A stretch of 64,000 nt of DNA from Rotaria socialis (lineage: Eukaryota > Rotifera > Eurotatoria > Philodinida > Philodinidae), in contig CAJNYU010000372.1 of NCBI GenBank assembly GCA_905331475.1, positions 101,724 through 165,723 on the forward strand, given 5' to 3'. Position 1 is the stretch's first letter; every line of letters begins with the position of its first letter. A program made the position numbers and the translations under genes. Below the pieces are notes generated by a model. The model made no database searches. It had not been told where the DNA came from and saw only the letters and a list, made by a program, of their open reading frames with translations. Below are positions 12,865-25,897 of this stretch, one piece after another.

Positions 12865-14306
12865 TCGTCCGATTTCTTTGAGTTATTATTTACAGAAAAG
12901 TAACTGTTCAACATTAGGATTTCATTCGGGTGAACCTCTCATAAACGCTCTCGGGAGATTCAATGACGTCAGTTATGCATCTACCGAAAGCAAATTTGAA
13001 AGTAGATCGTTCTCAGCGCACTCATTATCGTCAGATTATGATTCGCATAATTGAAAATAAAAAAAAACGCGGTATTAATACCTTTAAGAAGTTATAAAAC
13101 GAAATGAACGAATGATTAAAACCCTGATTCAAATGACCAGAAACAACTTCTTTTACTTATGATCCTATTACTTGCTTGCGTCTTTGGCCTACTGATATAT
13201 TATATAAACTGAAAAGGAACACTTTGATAAGAAGCACCGCCAATTCAGAAAATTTCAACCAATACACCTTCTGTTTCAAATCCCGTTGGTAGATGAGTGA
13301 CTGATGCCATTGAATTCATGTGAATGCATTCTTAATGCTGAATACCAATACAAAATATGAAGCCTCTTTTTTTTGGAATATTAACTGAAAGAGAATACCT
13401 CCAGTAATTAAATACTTTAAGTAAACAAGATAAGGTGCCCTAAAATATGATGTCTAACAGACTGAAGATAACATTCTTTTGTACTGCGTCTCAAAATTAT
13501 CTCAACCTGTCTAGCATAGATAATGAGTTCAGCATGAAAATAGAATTGTTGCTGAAGATGAATAAATTTAAATTCATCGAAACCTCACGATGACACCTAA
13601 GTATTAAAAAAACGCATTATCGCCGTGTTCAATAGGGCGATGCAAATATTTATTAACATGCATAGAGTTACATACAAACTCATTTGCGTAATTCGCAAAT
13701 CAAAATGGTCGTACCATTAAATGAAAACTCTTTTAGATTCTCATAAAGCTGACTATTAATTTCGAAAGGAATTTCACATAATTGAATGGCACCTCACAAA
13801 TACGTCATGATAGAGCTTACGCATTCTATTCCAAATAATATATTATTCCAAAATAATAACACGGAATATCTTTATTACTCAAAAACAAAATTGATACAGT
13901 TCCGTTTTGAATAACCTTATTATATTATTCGGATTAATACTATCTGGTAACAATAACGTCTTTCGTAATCTGATATGGTTTTTAACAATCGAAAATGGAA
14001 ACCCTCTCCGTATTATTCGACCGGTTGTTATGCTCATAGATTCTTCGTAGGATGAATCTTTCTTTTAATAGAGCTAATGATCAAGATACATATGAGTCTT
14101 CCACATGCTTGCGTTTTTAATTGCATAAAAGGAAAAAGTTGCTTTTTTAACCAAAATAAAACACTTTCCGTACTTCTTCTCAATACCAATAATGATGATA
14201 AGCACAAATTTCGAATAATTTTCCCCTTGCCTTTGTTACTATTTCATTTCGGATACACCACCGTTTTTATTATAACAAAAACAGAAATTTTAACAACAAA
14301 ACGATT
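12865..14306. other. Intergenic region, no gene seen
   Basis: AT-rich spacer. A 68-codon plus-strand frame (12848-13054) begins inside the transposon's right terminal repeat and ends with a Ser-rich tail; it has no other support. A 77-codon frame at 14077-14310 is Phe/Leu/Thr-rich and unconvincing. The sequence near 14310 should contain the 3' end of RCL1. Confidence 0.4.
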
Positions 14307-15965
14307 TTAGATCAATGTTTTCGTTAAATTATGATAACCAATACCAACAGCAGTTAGAAGGATTTTTGGACTTCCAGTTTTTAATTCATCATCATCATCG
14401 TCATCGTCATTTCTTTCCTCATCGGAATCACTCATGTCATCGTCCATCTTGTCGCTGACATGTTTTGGTATTTCTGCTGAATTTTCGATTTTAAACATTA
14501 TTTGAAAGAATTGTTTTAAATATCGAAGATATTGCATTCTTAATAATATTTCAAAAAAGAGGCAAGGTTACTAATGATACGAAGAAAAAAAAACAGTCTG
14601 AATACATACGAATAAGCGTTCAGCGGGCCCGTAATTACTTTAGAAACATCTGCTTGATTAAGTGCCATATAATTCATTGTTAGTGTTTGACCAAACGAAT
14701 CAATAACACCGGCCTAAAACACGCTCGTTAGTTCTATTCGAAATGTCGAACAATTTTCTTTTACTTTATAGATTTCATCGAGAAGCTTAAAGACTGCTTC
14801 TTTTGCTAGTTCTTCTGGTATTGTTATTGCTGTTGTATCACCCTCGGCAGCTCGTGGAATGGAACAACTTTCTGCTGAAATCACAGAGCCATTTTTTGTT
14901 TCAGCTGCTAAAGTTAAACCATAGCCCGGTGATCTAATAGTAGAAATTTTAGTTTTGAATTTCTATTAAATCACATTTCTTACAATCCAGCATTTTGCCC
15001 TTTTTGATGATCAATATAAATGTAAACATCTGGTAAAAACTTTAATAATAATCCTTTAGCTGTATCAATCAAGCGATTGGCTAAACTTGGCGATACACGC
15101 AGAGCATATCTAAACTCCATTCGTATAGAAATTAAACGTTAGAATAGAGTAATCTTACGCAACACCACGTATTCTTTTAATTTTTCCAGTATCTGTCCAT
15201 TGACAAGGTCTTAATTTCATTTTCGTTGGACATCGAAATAGAATTTCACCACCACCATTCGGTTTAACGCCTCGTTTTGTTATCTAAACAATAGATTGAA
15301 TGATATTTTTTTTCGTCCTGAATTCGATCTTAGTTACCTTAAGTTCGAGGCCATCATCTGATCCGAGGAATCGTTTCATAATTGATATTGCTGAATATTT
15401 AATAAGATCAACCTGAATAAATTATGTTAGTTATCCTAGAACGAAACTCGGCAAAACAAGAATAATCACTTACTGAAGGATCATCACGATCATTTGTCAC
15501 GCCTTTGAGACGCAGTTCAAGAGATGTTTTCATAAACGGTGCCATATAGAGAACAAGCTCAAGAAAATAACCGATGCCACGCTGCAATGAACACTCATGT
15601 TCAACAACTCCTCCAGTTAATGTACCGGGTACGTAATAGAGTGAAGTACCTATGTACGAAAGAAACATACTATTGTATATTCAACAGAACAGACTATTTA
15701 ATTAATTACCAGTAGAATTAATTTCTACTTTACTTCCATTTGTGATTTTTTCTAATAAATGTAGTAGATTTATTTCAAAATCTATTTGAAATTCAAAGGT
15801 AAAATCAATGATTTACACTGAAATATTCAAACAAATTCGATTACCTCGTAGTCCAGGTTCATTTTCTTGTGATCGAATATTTTTTATCTTAATTGGTGTG
15901 TAACTTAGTGTTGATAAAGCAAGACGTTGACGTAAAAAAGCACAACCATCAAATTGAAGAGTCAT
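14307..15965 (-). CDS. RCL1: RNA 3'-terminal phosphate cyclase-like protein (18S rRNA processing factor)
   Basis: RCL1 works in the nucleolar small-subunit processome and binds BMS1; it belongs to the RtcA cyclase fold but is not an active cyclase. The minus-strand exons read in order as follows. 15845-15965: CAFLRQRLALSTLSYTPIKI. ~15710-15785: LLEKITNGSKVEINSTG. 15474-15660: SLYYVPGTLTGG, then LQRGIGYFLE and LKGVTNDRDDPS. ~15340-15412: VDLIKYSAISIMKRFLG. ~15165-15285: KPNGGGEILFRCP and DTGKIKRIRG. ~14995-15110: LRVSPSLANRLIDTAKG and VYIYIDHQKG. 14800-14930: the AETKNGS block. 14307-14537: FFQIMFKIE, then LLTAVGIGYHNLTKTL and the stop. The start ATG (15965-15963) falls right before the conserved FLRQRL block, as in the family. 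The last exon has a highly acidic insertion (DMSDSDEER, then seven Asp) where the vertebrate protein has a short linker. The gene looks complete. Confidence 0.92.
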
Positions 15966-16841
15966 ATTAGTCGGCAGTTCAATTGATTCATAGAATGAAA
16001 GATTTCGGAATAATTTTCGAATTGTATTTTATGGATTTTGTTCGATGATCCACTCAAATACGTTGATTATTGCTGATTGTCTATGAGCGACATCTAGTCA
16101 AAAAGAGGAATATATATTACCGATTAGAACACAATTTACTTTCCGGATAATATTGATTGTGTTTCAAGTGTTAACGACTAATAAGAGCGCTTGAAAACAG
16201 CCATGTAAACTCAGCAACGAATAATTTGAAATTCCTTCTGCATTTATTTTCGGTACATCCCAGTTGATGAATAAGTTTAAAATTACGAATCACAGTATGA
16301 TTTTCAAGATGATTCACTGCATCGGATGTAAAATACATTGAACTTGAAAGAATATACTCTAAGAACTTTTAACAATGACTATTTTAATTCTTATTCTTGC
16401 CTATACGAGTATTCGAAAGATACTCATTGTATATGGGCCATGGCGGTAGGCGATGAAATTCAAAATCATCAATTTATTTTTGTACTTCTTAAAGCATGCA
16501 CTGCACAACTTAAGAAAATTACGTGGAACTCACAGAGATCTTCCATGAAAATAGTGATTTTAACTTATAAGGTGGCGTTTTCGAACTCTCCAGACATGCT
16601 ATCCAGCTCTCACCATTCAAAATGCAAGAAATCTAACAGATCTTCATGGAAAGAAATTTTCCGTTTGATGTATTTTCTTATCAGTTCAATGATCTTCTTG
16701 CAGCGTGCATCTATTATTAGTAGTCGTCGAACGGTCGATACTGTAAACGTCTGTGAAGAAAGCGTTCAAATTAACTTTAGAAAATTTCATGTATATTGAA
16801 CTATCGCACATAGTATCACAGAAAACTGTAACAATCAAAAA
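15966..16841. other. Intergenic region between TRPM 3' end and RCL1 5' end
   Basis: Both flanking genes are on the minus strand, so this holds the RCL1 promoter and the TRPM terminator region. A 153-codon plus-strand frame at 16338-16799 is open, but it has no motif and no splice or start context that I can defend. No repeats were noticed. Confidence 0.4.
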
Positions 16842-19800
16842 TCATTCTTGAGCTTGTGCATTTAACGTTGGAACGTCAGACAATTTACTGGAAATATTTT
16901 CGTCTGGTCTCGATTTTGTTTTACTATTCATCTTGACTCTTTCAATCGCATCCATAATCCAGCGAAGAGATTGATTAATCTGTTAATTAAATTAGAGAAA
17001 AATAAGTATAGAAAAAGTTTTAACTGCTACCAACTTGTGCGAATTGATCATTTGTATTTGTACGAGGATGCTCAATTGTGGTATTTTTCTGAAATAAAAG
17101 TCGTTCATGTTCATGAAGAGAGAAGAATAAGTTTATTTTAGTTACGTTCTCATGTCATGATATTTTCTACACAGTGCTGATTAAATCACTCTCATAGTTT
17201 ACTCGAATCGATCAGGTTTTTGTTTGCATGAAACGTCGAGCATCACTATCGAAATTCAATTTCTAGGACTAGTAAAAGACTCGGTAAAAGTTTCCAAATC
17301 AGCGTTCTGATGCTTTGCATAAGCGATCACATACTAAATTTTCAATACAAGAGGTTTGCTTTTTCTGAAAGAACCTCGTCAAAGTTGTTCTCTCTTCCTT
17401 ATATCACATTAAAACAAAACTAAATAGACAAGAATTATGTTCAATCAACTTCCTATGTCTCCTGCGTACAATCTTTATTCCTGATTCTTGCACAGCTTCT
17501 CAATTGACATATAATTTGTTTCAAATACCTAATTCTACGAATCAATTACTATGAAATGTGAAATATGATACTCGTGGGCATATTCCTCAAATTTATGGTA
17601 AATCGGAGTTGAATAATTTTCAACCTTCTGCTGTATAACGACAAAGAATGCTGAGTTTCCCCTATTCATTTTCGTCCGATATTATATTTTTCACACTGTA
17701 ATCTACTGTGAAATTGAAAAAACCTAAAAAACGAAATCAACATTAGAGAAGACTAGAATTTCTCATACGACATGTAACTCTTTTTTTTCTTCGTTTCTAC
17801 AACCTATTTCAAAATTCCCATAGATTTTCTCTTACGTTAGTTAACTCTTTTCAAAATGAATTGAACTCTAGATACAAATACTTTCGTTTCTAAATTTCGC
17901 AGAGGCTAACTAATTACCTTGTTTAGCTGAATTTGCATTTCTATCATAGTCGACCGCAAAGATTTGATTTCTTCCTTCAAATCAATATTTGCTTCTTGTT
18001 GTCTCTCAATCCCAGTTGGGTTCATGTTTTCATTCATTGACTGTACATATTCCTTGCTAAATAAAGTGCTTGCGGTAGATCGTAATGCTGTGCTTTCTAT
18101 AGAGTAACTATACCTTAAACTAGTTTTGTTACCAAAATAATTCTTGTCATCAGTTGATTTATTCTTTTGTTCAATACTTGATCGTGCATAACTGTACGTA
18201 GCAGCACTCTCAAACATATTCCAATGCTCATCCAGCATGCTACCTTCCGCAGCAATTATTTCTGTTAAAAACAAGTATAATTGTCATTTGTGATCGAAAG
18301 CAAAGTTCACTAATAACTCACTCAACACAGGTGAATAACTTCCAGAGTGATCATATTTTGGTTGATCATCTCTTCTTCCCACTTGTTGTTTTTTGCAACA
18401 GAACTTTCGGCACATTTGCCATGTAAAATGACCTACCCGAAAGAAATGCGGAAAAACTATCAATGGTGGATAGGCCAACGCAGGTCGATCAAAGTATTCC
18501 CGAACAAATGAGTAGCGTTGGTAATCCCAATAGAATTCAGTATTATGTTGAACCTTACCAATTGTATCACTGAGAAAATGATAAGAAAATCATTTTTTCC
18601 CAGTATTTAGTGGTTCCTTACGTGAAAACGGCAATTAATAAAGTTAGAAGAATAATATTAATGAATAGCATATGAAAGGCGAGAAGAACTTGAGTAGCTG
18701 TTGCCTCAGCTACAACTGTGCTATTGGCACTCTCGATTAACGCTATATTTAGAAGACGAAAGTTTCTTTCACTGTGAGAAATTAAGCCACAACTTACTTT
18801 CAAGATCAGCCGTGTCAGAAACCTGTCCGTACAAAAACCAATAGGGTCGATAGAAAATCTCTCTAAAGATGCCTTTCCCATCAAAAGCGACTTGGTTATA
18901 CTTGAAGAGAGATCGAGATACAACCCCATAGGCAGCAATGGCCACAGATGCAATGTACAAAAACTCGAAAAGATTTGGTAACTAGGAATGAAATGATTCG
19001 CGAAAGATTTTAAATTTTCTCATAGGAGGAAAACTAACCATATTTTTTAGCATGAACAGCTTAGGACCAAGTGATTTTAATGCAATGACGAATTTCAATG
19101 ATTGTAGATACCAAACTTCAAGGTCAAGTGCCAGAAGAATCCTTTCAAAAAGAAAAAAAACTGCTTAGAACAAATATCATGCATAGGATCTAACAGACCT
19201 GGCTACAGTAAACAGTAGCTCATTGTTTGCAGAGCCATAACGAAATCCTATGCCCATATAAAATAATCCGTAGGGCAAAACATTGAATAGAGCCGTTAGA
19301 GAACTAAGAATGTTTAAACCAGTAAAACTGTGGCGTTCCGTCATTTTACATAATTTATTATGTTTGAACTGAACAATACATACAAAACAAATTAAAAGAC
19401 TTTTTATGCTTTAGCGACTACCTGACGAACATCCTCGCAAAGCATCGTTGACACTGTAATAATGATGTAGATTTCTGTCCAATGTGGCGATCTCACTGTC
19501 GCAGGTTCAAATTCGTAGAGCATCATGTAGCTGAATACCAATAAAAACCAAATATAAAAAAGCTAGAATGAATACATAGTATTGTACTACACATAGAACG
19601 AAAACACACGCATATATGAATGAAAAGCTTACAAAATAGTAGCACATTTTCACCAATGGACTCCTATGAAAATAGATGAATCGATCACTAAAACCCTCGA
19701 TTGAACATCGTTCCGTTGGTAGATCTTTGTCTAAATAATAGTTGACACCTTTTCTCGATAGCCTAAAACCTTATGGTAAAACGATCATGACTATACAGAC

Positions 19801-22800
19801 ATTCAGTTACAAACCTGTATTCAGTATTGGTTTCCTAAAAAGAAGAACTGTAAGATCAGTAATTATGTTCAAAATTGTAAACGAACCGGCAAGACTCGAT
19901 CGTCCTTTTGGCGATATTGGATGACGAACGGAGCAGGTAAACCTGCTAGTAAAATTGATAACAGTAAAAATGGCTTTGCTGAAGCATGATTGTTCGATGC
20001 AGCTAGTCTGTCATACCAAACATGATTGAGAGCTTCATGAAAACATGCTGTTTTTAGGACATGCATACTTTCACTTGAGATCGCAACCTATTACATATTG
20101 ATAAGATACTCCGGAGAAGTGTGAAAGAAAACAGCAATCCATTTTGAGTGTCAAAGCGTTCGATTAATTTAGTTTACTTATTTCTTAACTTGTATGCTTG
20201 ACTGATTATATCAAAAAAGGATATGATAAGTACGAGTTTCAGTCGCCATAGTCCAATTTATTTATCTTCGATAGAGCTTTGTTTTCTAACAAGTCAACAC
20301 TGTCAAAATCAATTAAACATTGCTCTCAGATTTATCGCATGAATCAAGGATAATTAAAATGGTATGATTGACATCACTATCTGTCGTTCAATCTTCATGT
20401 TTTTTATGGTTTTCTACTGTTTCGTTGTTTTTTCGTGAATTAGGTGGTCTAGGATTTTTCCCAATTGGAAATAGTCGATTACTAATTGGATGTAGATATA
20501 GATGCAAATACGACTTCATGACAGCTGGGATTTTCTGTGGTACAAAGTTGCTAAAAATCGAAAACAGAAAAAAAATCAGTAGTTTTTGGCCAACTATTGA
20601 GAATTTTGCTGAATAGTTGAAAAAGAAAAATTGAATCGTCTATTTCTAATATAAAAACAATCGATGACTACTATATGAATCCTATTCTAAAAGCTGCTGT
20701 TTGAATAATCGTTTCAACAACAACTCACCTGCATACAGCTTATATTGCCAAACAGTGGGATTTGCCTTAAGAGCAAGTCACATGCTGTCAATTCATTGTG
20801 TTCGAAGCACTTGTCAATGCATATTGCTGCATAATGTTCAAAATTGTTTGCATTCATCCTCAGTTTATTGCTCAAATCTACATTGGGTGCTCTTTTTGCA
20901 TAACTCTTCAATATTGCTGATGCCAACAGCGAAGCACATATTCGTAGCCGAAGATGAACGAGCAAAACTTGCGCTATTTCAATTCGATTCATGAACACAG
21001 CCCAGAAGAAAATATCACGTAGCATTTCTTGATCGGAGTATTCAACTCTAGATTTTAGATGAAGATATGAATTTATCGTGTATCTTGATCACAACACAAA
21101 TATAGTGTTCTTCAAAAATGTCAATTTTTACGTACTCTCTCTGTGCATCATCATTTGAATATATCGGATAAACGAATGAACCAACAAACTCCGTTATTTT
21201 ATCATCGAGTTGACTGATTGATTTGAGATTATCGGAATTAAACAATGAACAGACACGGCTCGTTCGCGACTGGAGATTTAAATTAAATAACAAGATATTG
21301 TTTAAAGAAATGAAAAAAAGAGTTAGACTGAAAGGTAATACTTGATTCTCTGGTTTTAACCTTGAGTTATATAGATTTAAAATATATTTATTTCGATCGT
21401 GCAGTTTGCATGCGCTTCGTACATCGAAGCCGGCACGAAGGAAGTAATCAATAAATGCTGGTCGATTTTGTTGGAGAGCATTGTCGAACAAGGATTTCAC
21501 ATCGGCAGTAGGCTAAATTATATTCTCACATTTATCTAATATACAGCTTGAAAAGAAAGTTCTGCTGATAGCTGATCTCTGTGGATTCTACCGTTTCTTT
21601 TTCATGCGAGTAAATTCACACGTTAAAGTTTTTTCTAAAATCTAATGAAAGATTTTTATTACATACCAACTTTTGAAAATCAACAAGTTGTTTCACACCG
21701 TCCAAATAATTCCATCTAAGTGCCAAACCAATCAGTTTACGAACTTTGCGTTCCTGTTCTAGCTCACTGTTTGACGGTGTAGCAGAAATCGATGCCCGCC
21801 TTTCTCTTCGCGGTTTTTCTTGCAGCTCTCGTTTTTGACGATTAGCTTTTAACATTTATTTTACTGCTCAAATGAATGAATAAATAAACAAAAGGGCAAC
21901 CAAACCTGAAAATATCGCTTTGAAAATAGTTTCTGCAACATTAACATCGCGGTCCAGACGAAATACGTGTAAGAGATGACGCTTTCCCGAATTAAATATG
22001 CGCTTAAGTTCACCAATACATGTTGATAATGCATCATCAACTAATTCTGGAAAGCTAGCTTTGAGCGTCTTTTCAATTTCATCATCTCTAAGCTTTCTAA
22101 AAGAACCGAATAGAAGATTTCTTTTTACAGCGGTGAGCCCTACTGAGAAAATATCACGATGATCTATGAAAAAAAACATCAAGAAACCTAATTATCGTCC
22201 TGCTTCTATGAGCTAACGTTTAGCCCAAAAATATTAATGAGCTGATCATGCCGATGTACTTTGATCTAATGCGTCAATTCAAGATACTATACTTTAATTT
22301 CTCTTTTAAAATACTATTGGCCGCTGTAATCTATTTTCGATTTAGGGAAGAACTAGAACTGAAATGCAAAACTATCATAGGCTATCTGAGAATCATAAAA
22401 AAATTCTTTCACAACGATCAATCTAGATTTTCTTTCTAATACAGTAATTGAAACAAATCTATAAGTAAGTAACATTCCACTCAATATTCTGCAGGATGCT
22501 ATACTTATCATTCTCTAAATACGAACCGTTGTTCATCTTTATTAGAACTAGTCGTTAATTCTATCAGATTCGATAGAACATCAGCCATACGTCCACTACC
22601 CTGTAGATAGGAGAATATCAAATTGAAATCACATTGAAATTTGATGATTTTCCGACTTACACGAATAACAACAACTGGTCGATCGTTATCAATATCGAAT
22701 TGTATTATCTGAGGTGTATTGCTTCCACCCTCAACGATGATCGTTACAGCATAGCCTATTCAGGTTCAATTAATTGTCATGAAAAATTGATTAGATCAAA

Positions 22801-23793
22801 AAGATTTATTTACATGCATCACCATTTTTATCATCACAGATATGCTTGACAAAGCTACTACGTTGGCCGTCACCGAGATATTCATTGAGTTTGCCACTAT
22901 CGAATAGCACACAATGTGTATGATGTCGGTCGACTGTTTCTCTATTGTCTTTTGCATTCTCTGGAAGCTGTCGCTCATATTCTTTATTGAATGAATTGGT
23001 CTTGAATGAAAAAATTTATTTTATAGTCGGCTATATATATCATATACCTGATTGGCTTTCTTTAATTCGATACGAGTATTCTCACTAACACTACCCCACA
23101 GTGTCAAACCAATACAGACAACTTCTTTGGGATATTGTTTCAATAAGCGATATTGAGATATCCCTTCGCCGACAAGCTTTGATACACCATTGTTGAGACC
23201 AGCAGTTAGAATCCACGCATCTGATTATAAAATAAAAATGGAGTTGACCGAACATTGCGTAAAGAACTCATAAAAATACCTGCAATAGTAGCCACGTCGA
23301 CTATGCCTCGCATGAATTCCTTTTCAAGTTTTTCGGTTAGCATGAAGTATTTTGCACCGCCATATACACTGATAATTAGTGACGGCTTCTTGTTTCCGCA
23401 ATCCGCGAGTATCAAAGGATAAAGCAATTTTGGTGGTGTCTGCTCGGAACATCTTATAAATTTGCATCCACTCGGCAAGACTCCACAGCAATCCAATGCA
23501 GTCTGACTAGTGAATATGGCCCCATTAGCTAGTTCCAACGCAGTAAGTGCAACATCGGCTTTCATGCATTTGCCATCGTAGCTGTGCCGTTTAGCCAAAC
23601 GATTGCACGTGCAAACATCATTTGAATTGTTTGTTCTTGATTCTCTATTGTAGATTTTACAAGTCTTCCCCTTAATCTTGTTCGTATCGTTCGCATCAAT
23701 CGCTGCCGCTGCCTTCACTAGATCTATCCATGTCGGTTGAGATGATCGTCCTTTAAGTTTTTCGAGTGCAATGGATACACTACAACAGCTCAT
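16842..23793 (-). CDS. TRPM-family (melastatin) cation channel
   Basis: TRPM channels are tetrameric Ca2+/Na+-permeable membrane channels. The first exon (23206-23793) opens the N-terminal melastatin homology region: a Cys-rich CTCNRLAKRHS segment, then KPSLIISVYGGAKYF, which is the LSDAT/SLOG signature. 20714-21855 gives the helical pre-channel repeats (LFDNALQQNRPAFIDYFLRA, then ILNLYNSRL, then RDIFFWAVFMNRIEIAQVLL). 19020-19320 gives TM segments with SLGPKLFMLKNM. 18769-18960 gives IFREIFYRPYWFLYGQV, the pore region with the family's GQ signature. The TRP-box region (PPLIVFPHFFRVG) is at 18420-18478. A coiled-coil helix follows (LKEEIKSLRSTMIEMQIQLN, ~17910-17990), and the last exon ends INQSLRWIMDAIE...AQAQE, stop at 16842-16844. 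There is no alpha-kinase or NUDT9-like domain. A long intron separates the coiled coil from the last exons (about 17100-17905). Start at 23793 is the first Met of the open exon. Confidence 0.9.
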
Positions 23794-24494
23794 CTGAAAT
23801 TGAAATCGATTTTGACTACAAAGCTCATCGAATAAATATTCAGCAACGTTAAGTGAAGTACTAGTTTCCCATTTTTTTTAGACTATTGTTAAAGCAGATA
23901 TTCCATTACTCCATTTACTGTTATCTGTTCATACTTTATGTGCAAAAAAAAACAATGCACGTGTATTCTTAGTAAACTGAAAGCATCGATTTACATTTAA
24001 ATCATAGACAACGTCAACCATTGGAGAAAATCATTCCAGGAAATGTTGCAATAGTAACAACCTTTACATACACAGGAAACAAGTACAGAGGACGCCATGC
24101 ACTTGTGCAAACAGGTACTACATAATAACACAGACAAAGTTTTGAAATGAAACTATTTAGTTAAATTGTTAAACAGGTTGCATAAGATTATTGAAATCGC
24201 GGTAGAGTGGTAGATCCAAGTTGCATGACTATCTTTGAAAAGTTCCATTAGGGTATTCTGAAAGACAGATTCTTCTCCGACGAAAAGCCAACTAACAGCT
24301 ATAAAAATTCTCAATAAAGAGACATGATGTGGAAAACAGTGAATTTTTCTACAGTATAGGATCGAATGATTGTTGGAGGCGAAATTCAATCGTTTCTGAG
24401 AGAAAATTAGTTATCGAAAATGAAGTCCAGATATCTTGAACTTCAGTATCTAGAGCACGATGAGAGGTTTGAGTTGACTTAGTGTAAATTAGCA
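23794..24494. other. Intergenic region upstream of the TRPM gene
   Basis: AT-rich DNA with no supported gene; it should contain the TRPM promoter. The 78-codon minus-strand frame at 24153-24389 is not convincing. Confidence 0.4.
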
Positions 24495-24735
24495 GTTTTG
24501 TGAAACACGATGTGAAAGGAGTGTTGAAGTATATAGGGTAGAAATTTGGAGGGCCCCCCCCCCCCCCCCACAGACCGGGACTGAGATTAATTAATTAATT
24601 AATTTCTCTGTCACGGCTGTGATGGCTTCTAGAGACCCCATACATCATAATACAGACCATTAGTGATAGTGATAGGCGAACTCCAGAAAAGAAGTTTCAT
24701 CGCGTTTCACATTTTAATCTCACAGGAATTGTGCC
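24495..24735. mobile_element. MITE-like repeat, copy 1 (pairs with 38128-38447)
   Basis: Both ends carry the inverted motif TGTGAAACACGAT or a close variant (left near 24499-24511; right, inverted, near 24697-24711). The body is about 240 bp and matches a second copy at 38128: shared segments include AAAGGAGTGTTGAAGT, AATTTCTCTGT and ACATCATAAT. This copy has a run of about 16 C (24554-24569) where the other has a short palindromic insert. There is no coding capacity. It is probably a non-autonomous DNA transposon; the target duplication was not resolved. Confidence 0.7.
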
Positions 24736-25662
24736 AACAGCTTTTCCTACGATGTTTGTTGAAAGAGTCCTGTTCGTGTCTAACATCTAGTTGCTACAGT
24801 GGTCGTCTGGTTTGAAGATCCAGGTCATTTCTGGAGATAAAAAATGACACGTATTGTAGGATTATCTTCAAATGTTCAACATACTTGTTCATGCATAGCT
24901 TTGATATCTAGAGAATCTAATACAATTTTCTATGTAGAATTGTACAGTGCACGTCAAGAACGTACTAAATATGAACACGGGTGTAATTTATCTCCGTGTA
25001 TACAATTGTTTACGACTGTACTTGTTCGACCTGGGATTGTACAGATATGTCGTTCGATTTAGCACATTATTCAATCTTCCATCAGTTGGTAAGAAACACA
25101 ACCGGCATTGATATTATATTCAATATTTTACTCATTTAATAAAGTTAACAATGCACAAACTTTTCGACCACTATTTGTGATCATTAGAAATTAGAAAATC
25201 GTTCTCTTGAATATTTTAGATTTCGTTGTATGATATCGAGTGTGAAACATTGCCTGTTGATGGATTATGTGTGCGTTTCTAGCATCGATATTTTTTGTCG
25301 ATTGATGTTTTTGCTTCACAACTTATGAGCTTCATCCACCGAAGTCGAACGAGTACGGTCGTTTAAGATTCTTGTACGTGGAGTCTCCGTCGTTTACCGT
25401 ATATGGTCGTATTTCTTCGCAGTCGACACGGTGATATTCGATCGTAATACTGAGTCATGTATTACCTGCAAATACGATCATATACAGAAACAAGTGGAAC
25501 ATATACGGCCGTTTACGACTGCATATGAACTCGGCAAAACTCGATCTGGTTAGCCAGAAGTATCTTATATATATATATATATATATCAAGTAATATTTGT
25601 CAAAGTTTAGTCAAGTTAATTATATACTTTTTGTAAAGAAATAATAACTGTTTTGTTACAAG
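24736..25662. repeat. Intergenic DNA with imperfect inverted repeats around 25340-25535
   Basis: The core GTATATGGTCGTATTT (about 25397-25412) reappears inverted as AAATACGATCATATAC (about 25470-25485). Outer GTCGTTTACC / CGTTTACGAC-type segments give further partial pairing. The region is richer in CpG-like steps than its surroundings, which suggests transposon debris. A 72-codon plus-strand frame at 24844-25062 is unsupported. An (AT)n run occupies 25567-25586. Confidence 0.5.
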
Positions 25663-25897
25663 CAGGGGCCGCAGGAGCGGGGAAGTGTAAACCCCGCAAT
25701 AATTGAAAATTTTCAATTTTTTCCATCAGCAAGGTTAAATTTTCTGTACTTTTTTCGCTAAACTTCGTTGAAAATACCCCNNNNNNNNNNNNNNNNNNNN
25801 NNNNNNNNNNNNNNNNNNNNNNNNNNNNNNNNNNNNNNNNNNNNNNNNNNNNNNNNNNNNNNNNNNNNNNNNNCTTCGCGCGGCTCCTGGTTACAAG
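25655..25897. mobile_element. hAT-type non-autonomous transposon with 8-bp target duplication; contains an assembly gap
   Basis: The element itself is 25663-25889. It starts CAGGGGCCGC and ends, on the reverse strand, CAGGAGCCGC, so the termini are inverted repeats of the CAGRG type known in hAT elements. Identical octamers GTTACAAG flank it at 25655-25662 and 25890-25897. The octamer fits the hAT target consensus nTnnnnAn. Inside are 93 N (25781-25873), so the true length may differ from 227 bp. No coding sequence is visible in what remains. The GC-rich palindromic interior probably caused the assembly break. Confidence 0.85.
25781..25873. other. Assembly gap (93 N)
   Basis: A run of undetermined bases. 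The open frame that appears to cross it is an artefact. Confidence 0.99.

Noticed and set aside
12848..13054. 68-codon plus-strand frame
   Set aside because: Starts within the transposon's terminal repeat and has no support beyond a Ser-rich end.
16338..16799. 153-codon plus-strand open frame
   Set aside because: Long for the background, but without recognisable domains, and lying between two minus-strand genes; no splice or start context supports it.
18618..18953. 111-codon minus-strand frame overlapping the TRPM pore exon
   Set aside because: It is the wrong frame over the true pore exon (IFREIFYRPYWF...) and shows none of the TRPM motifs.
24844..25062. 72-codon plus-strand frame
   Set aside because: No motif; located in repeat-rich DNA with inverted segments downstream.
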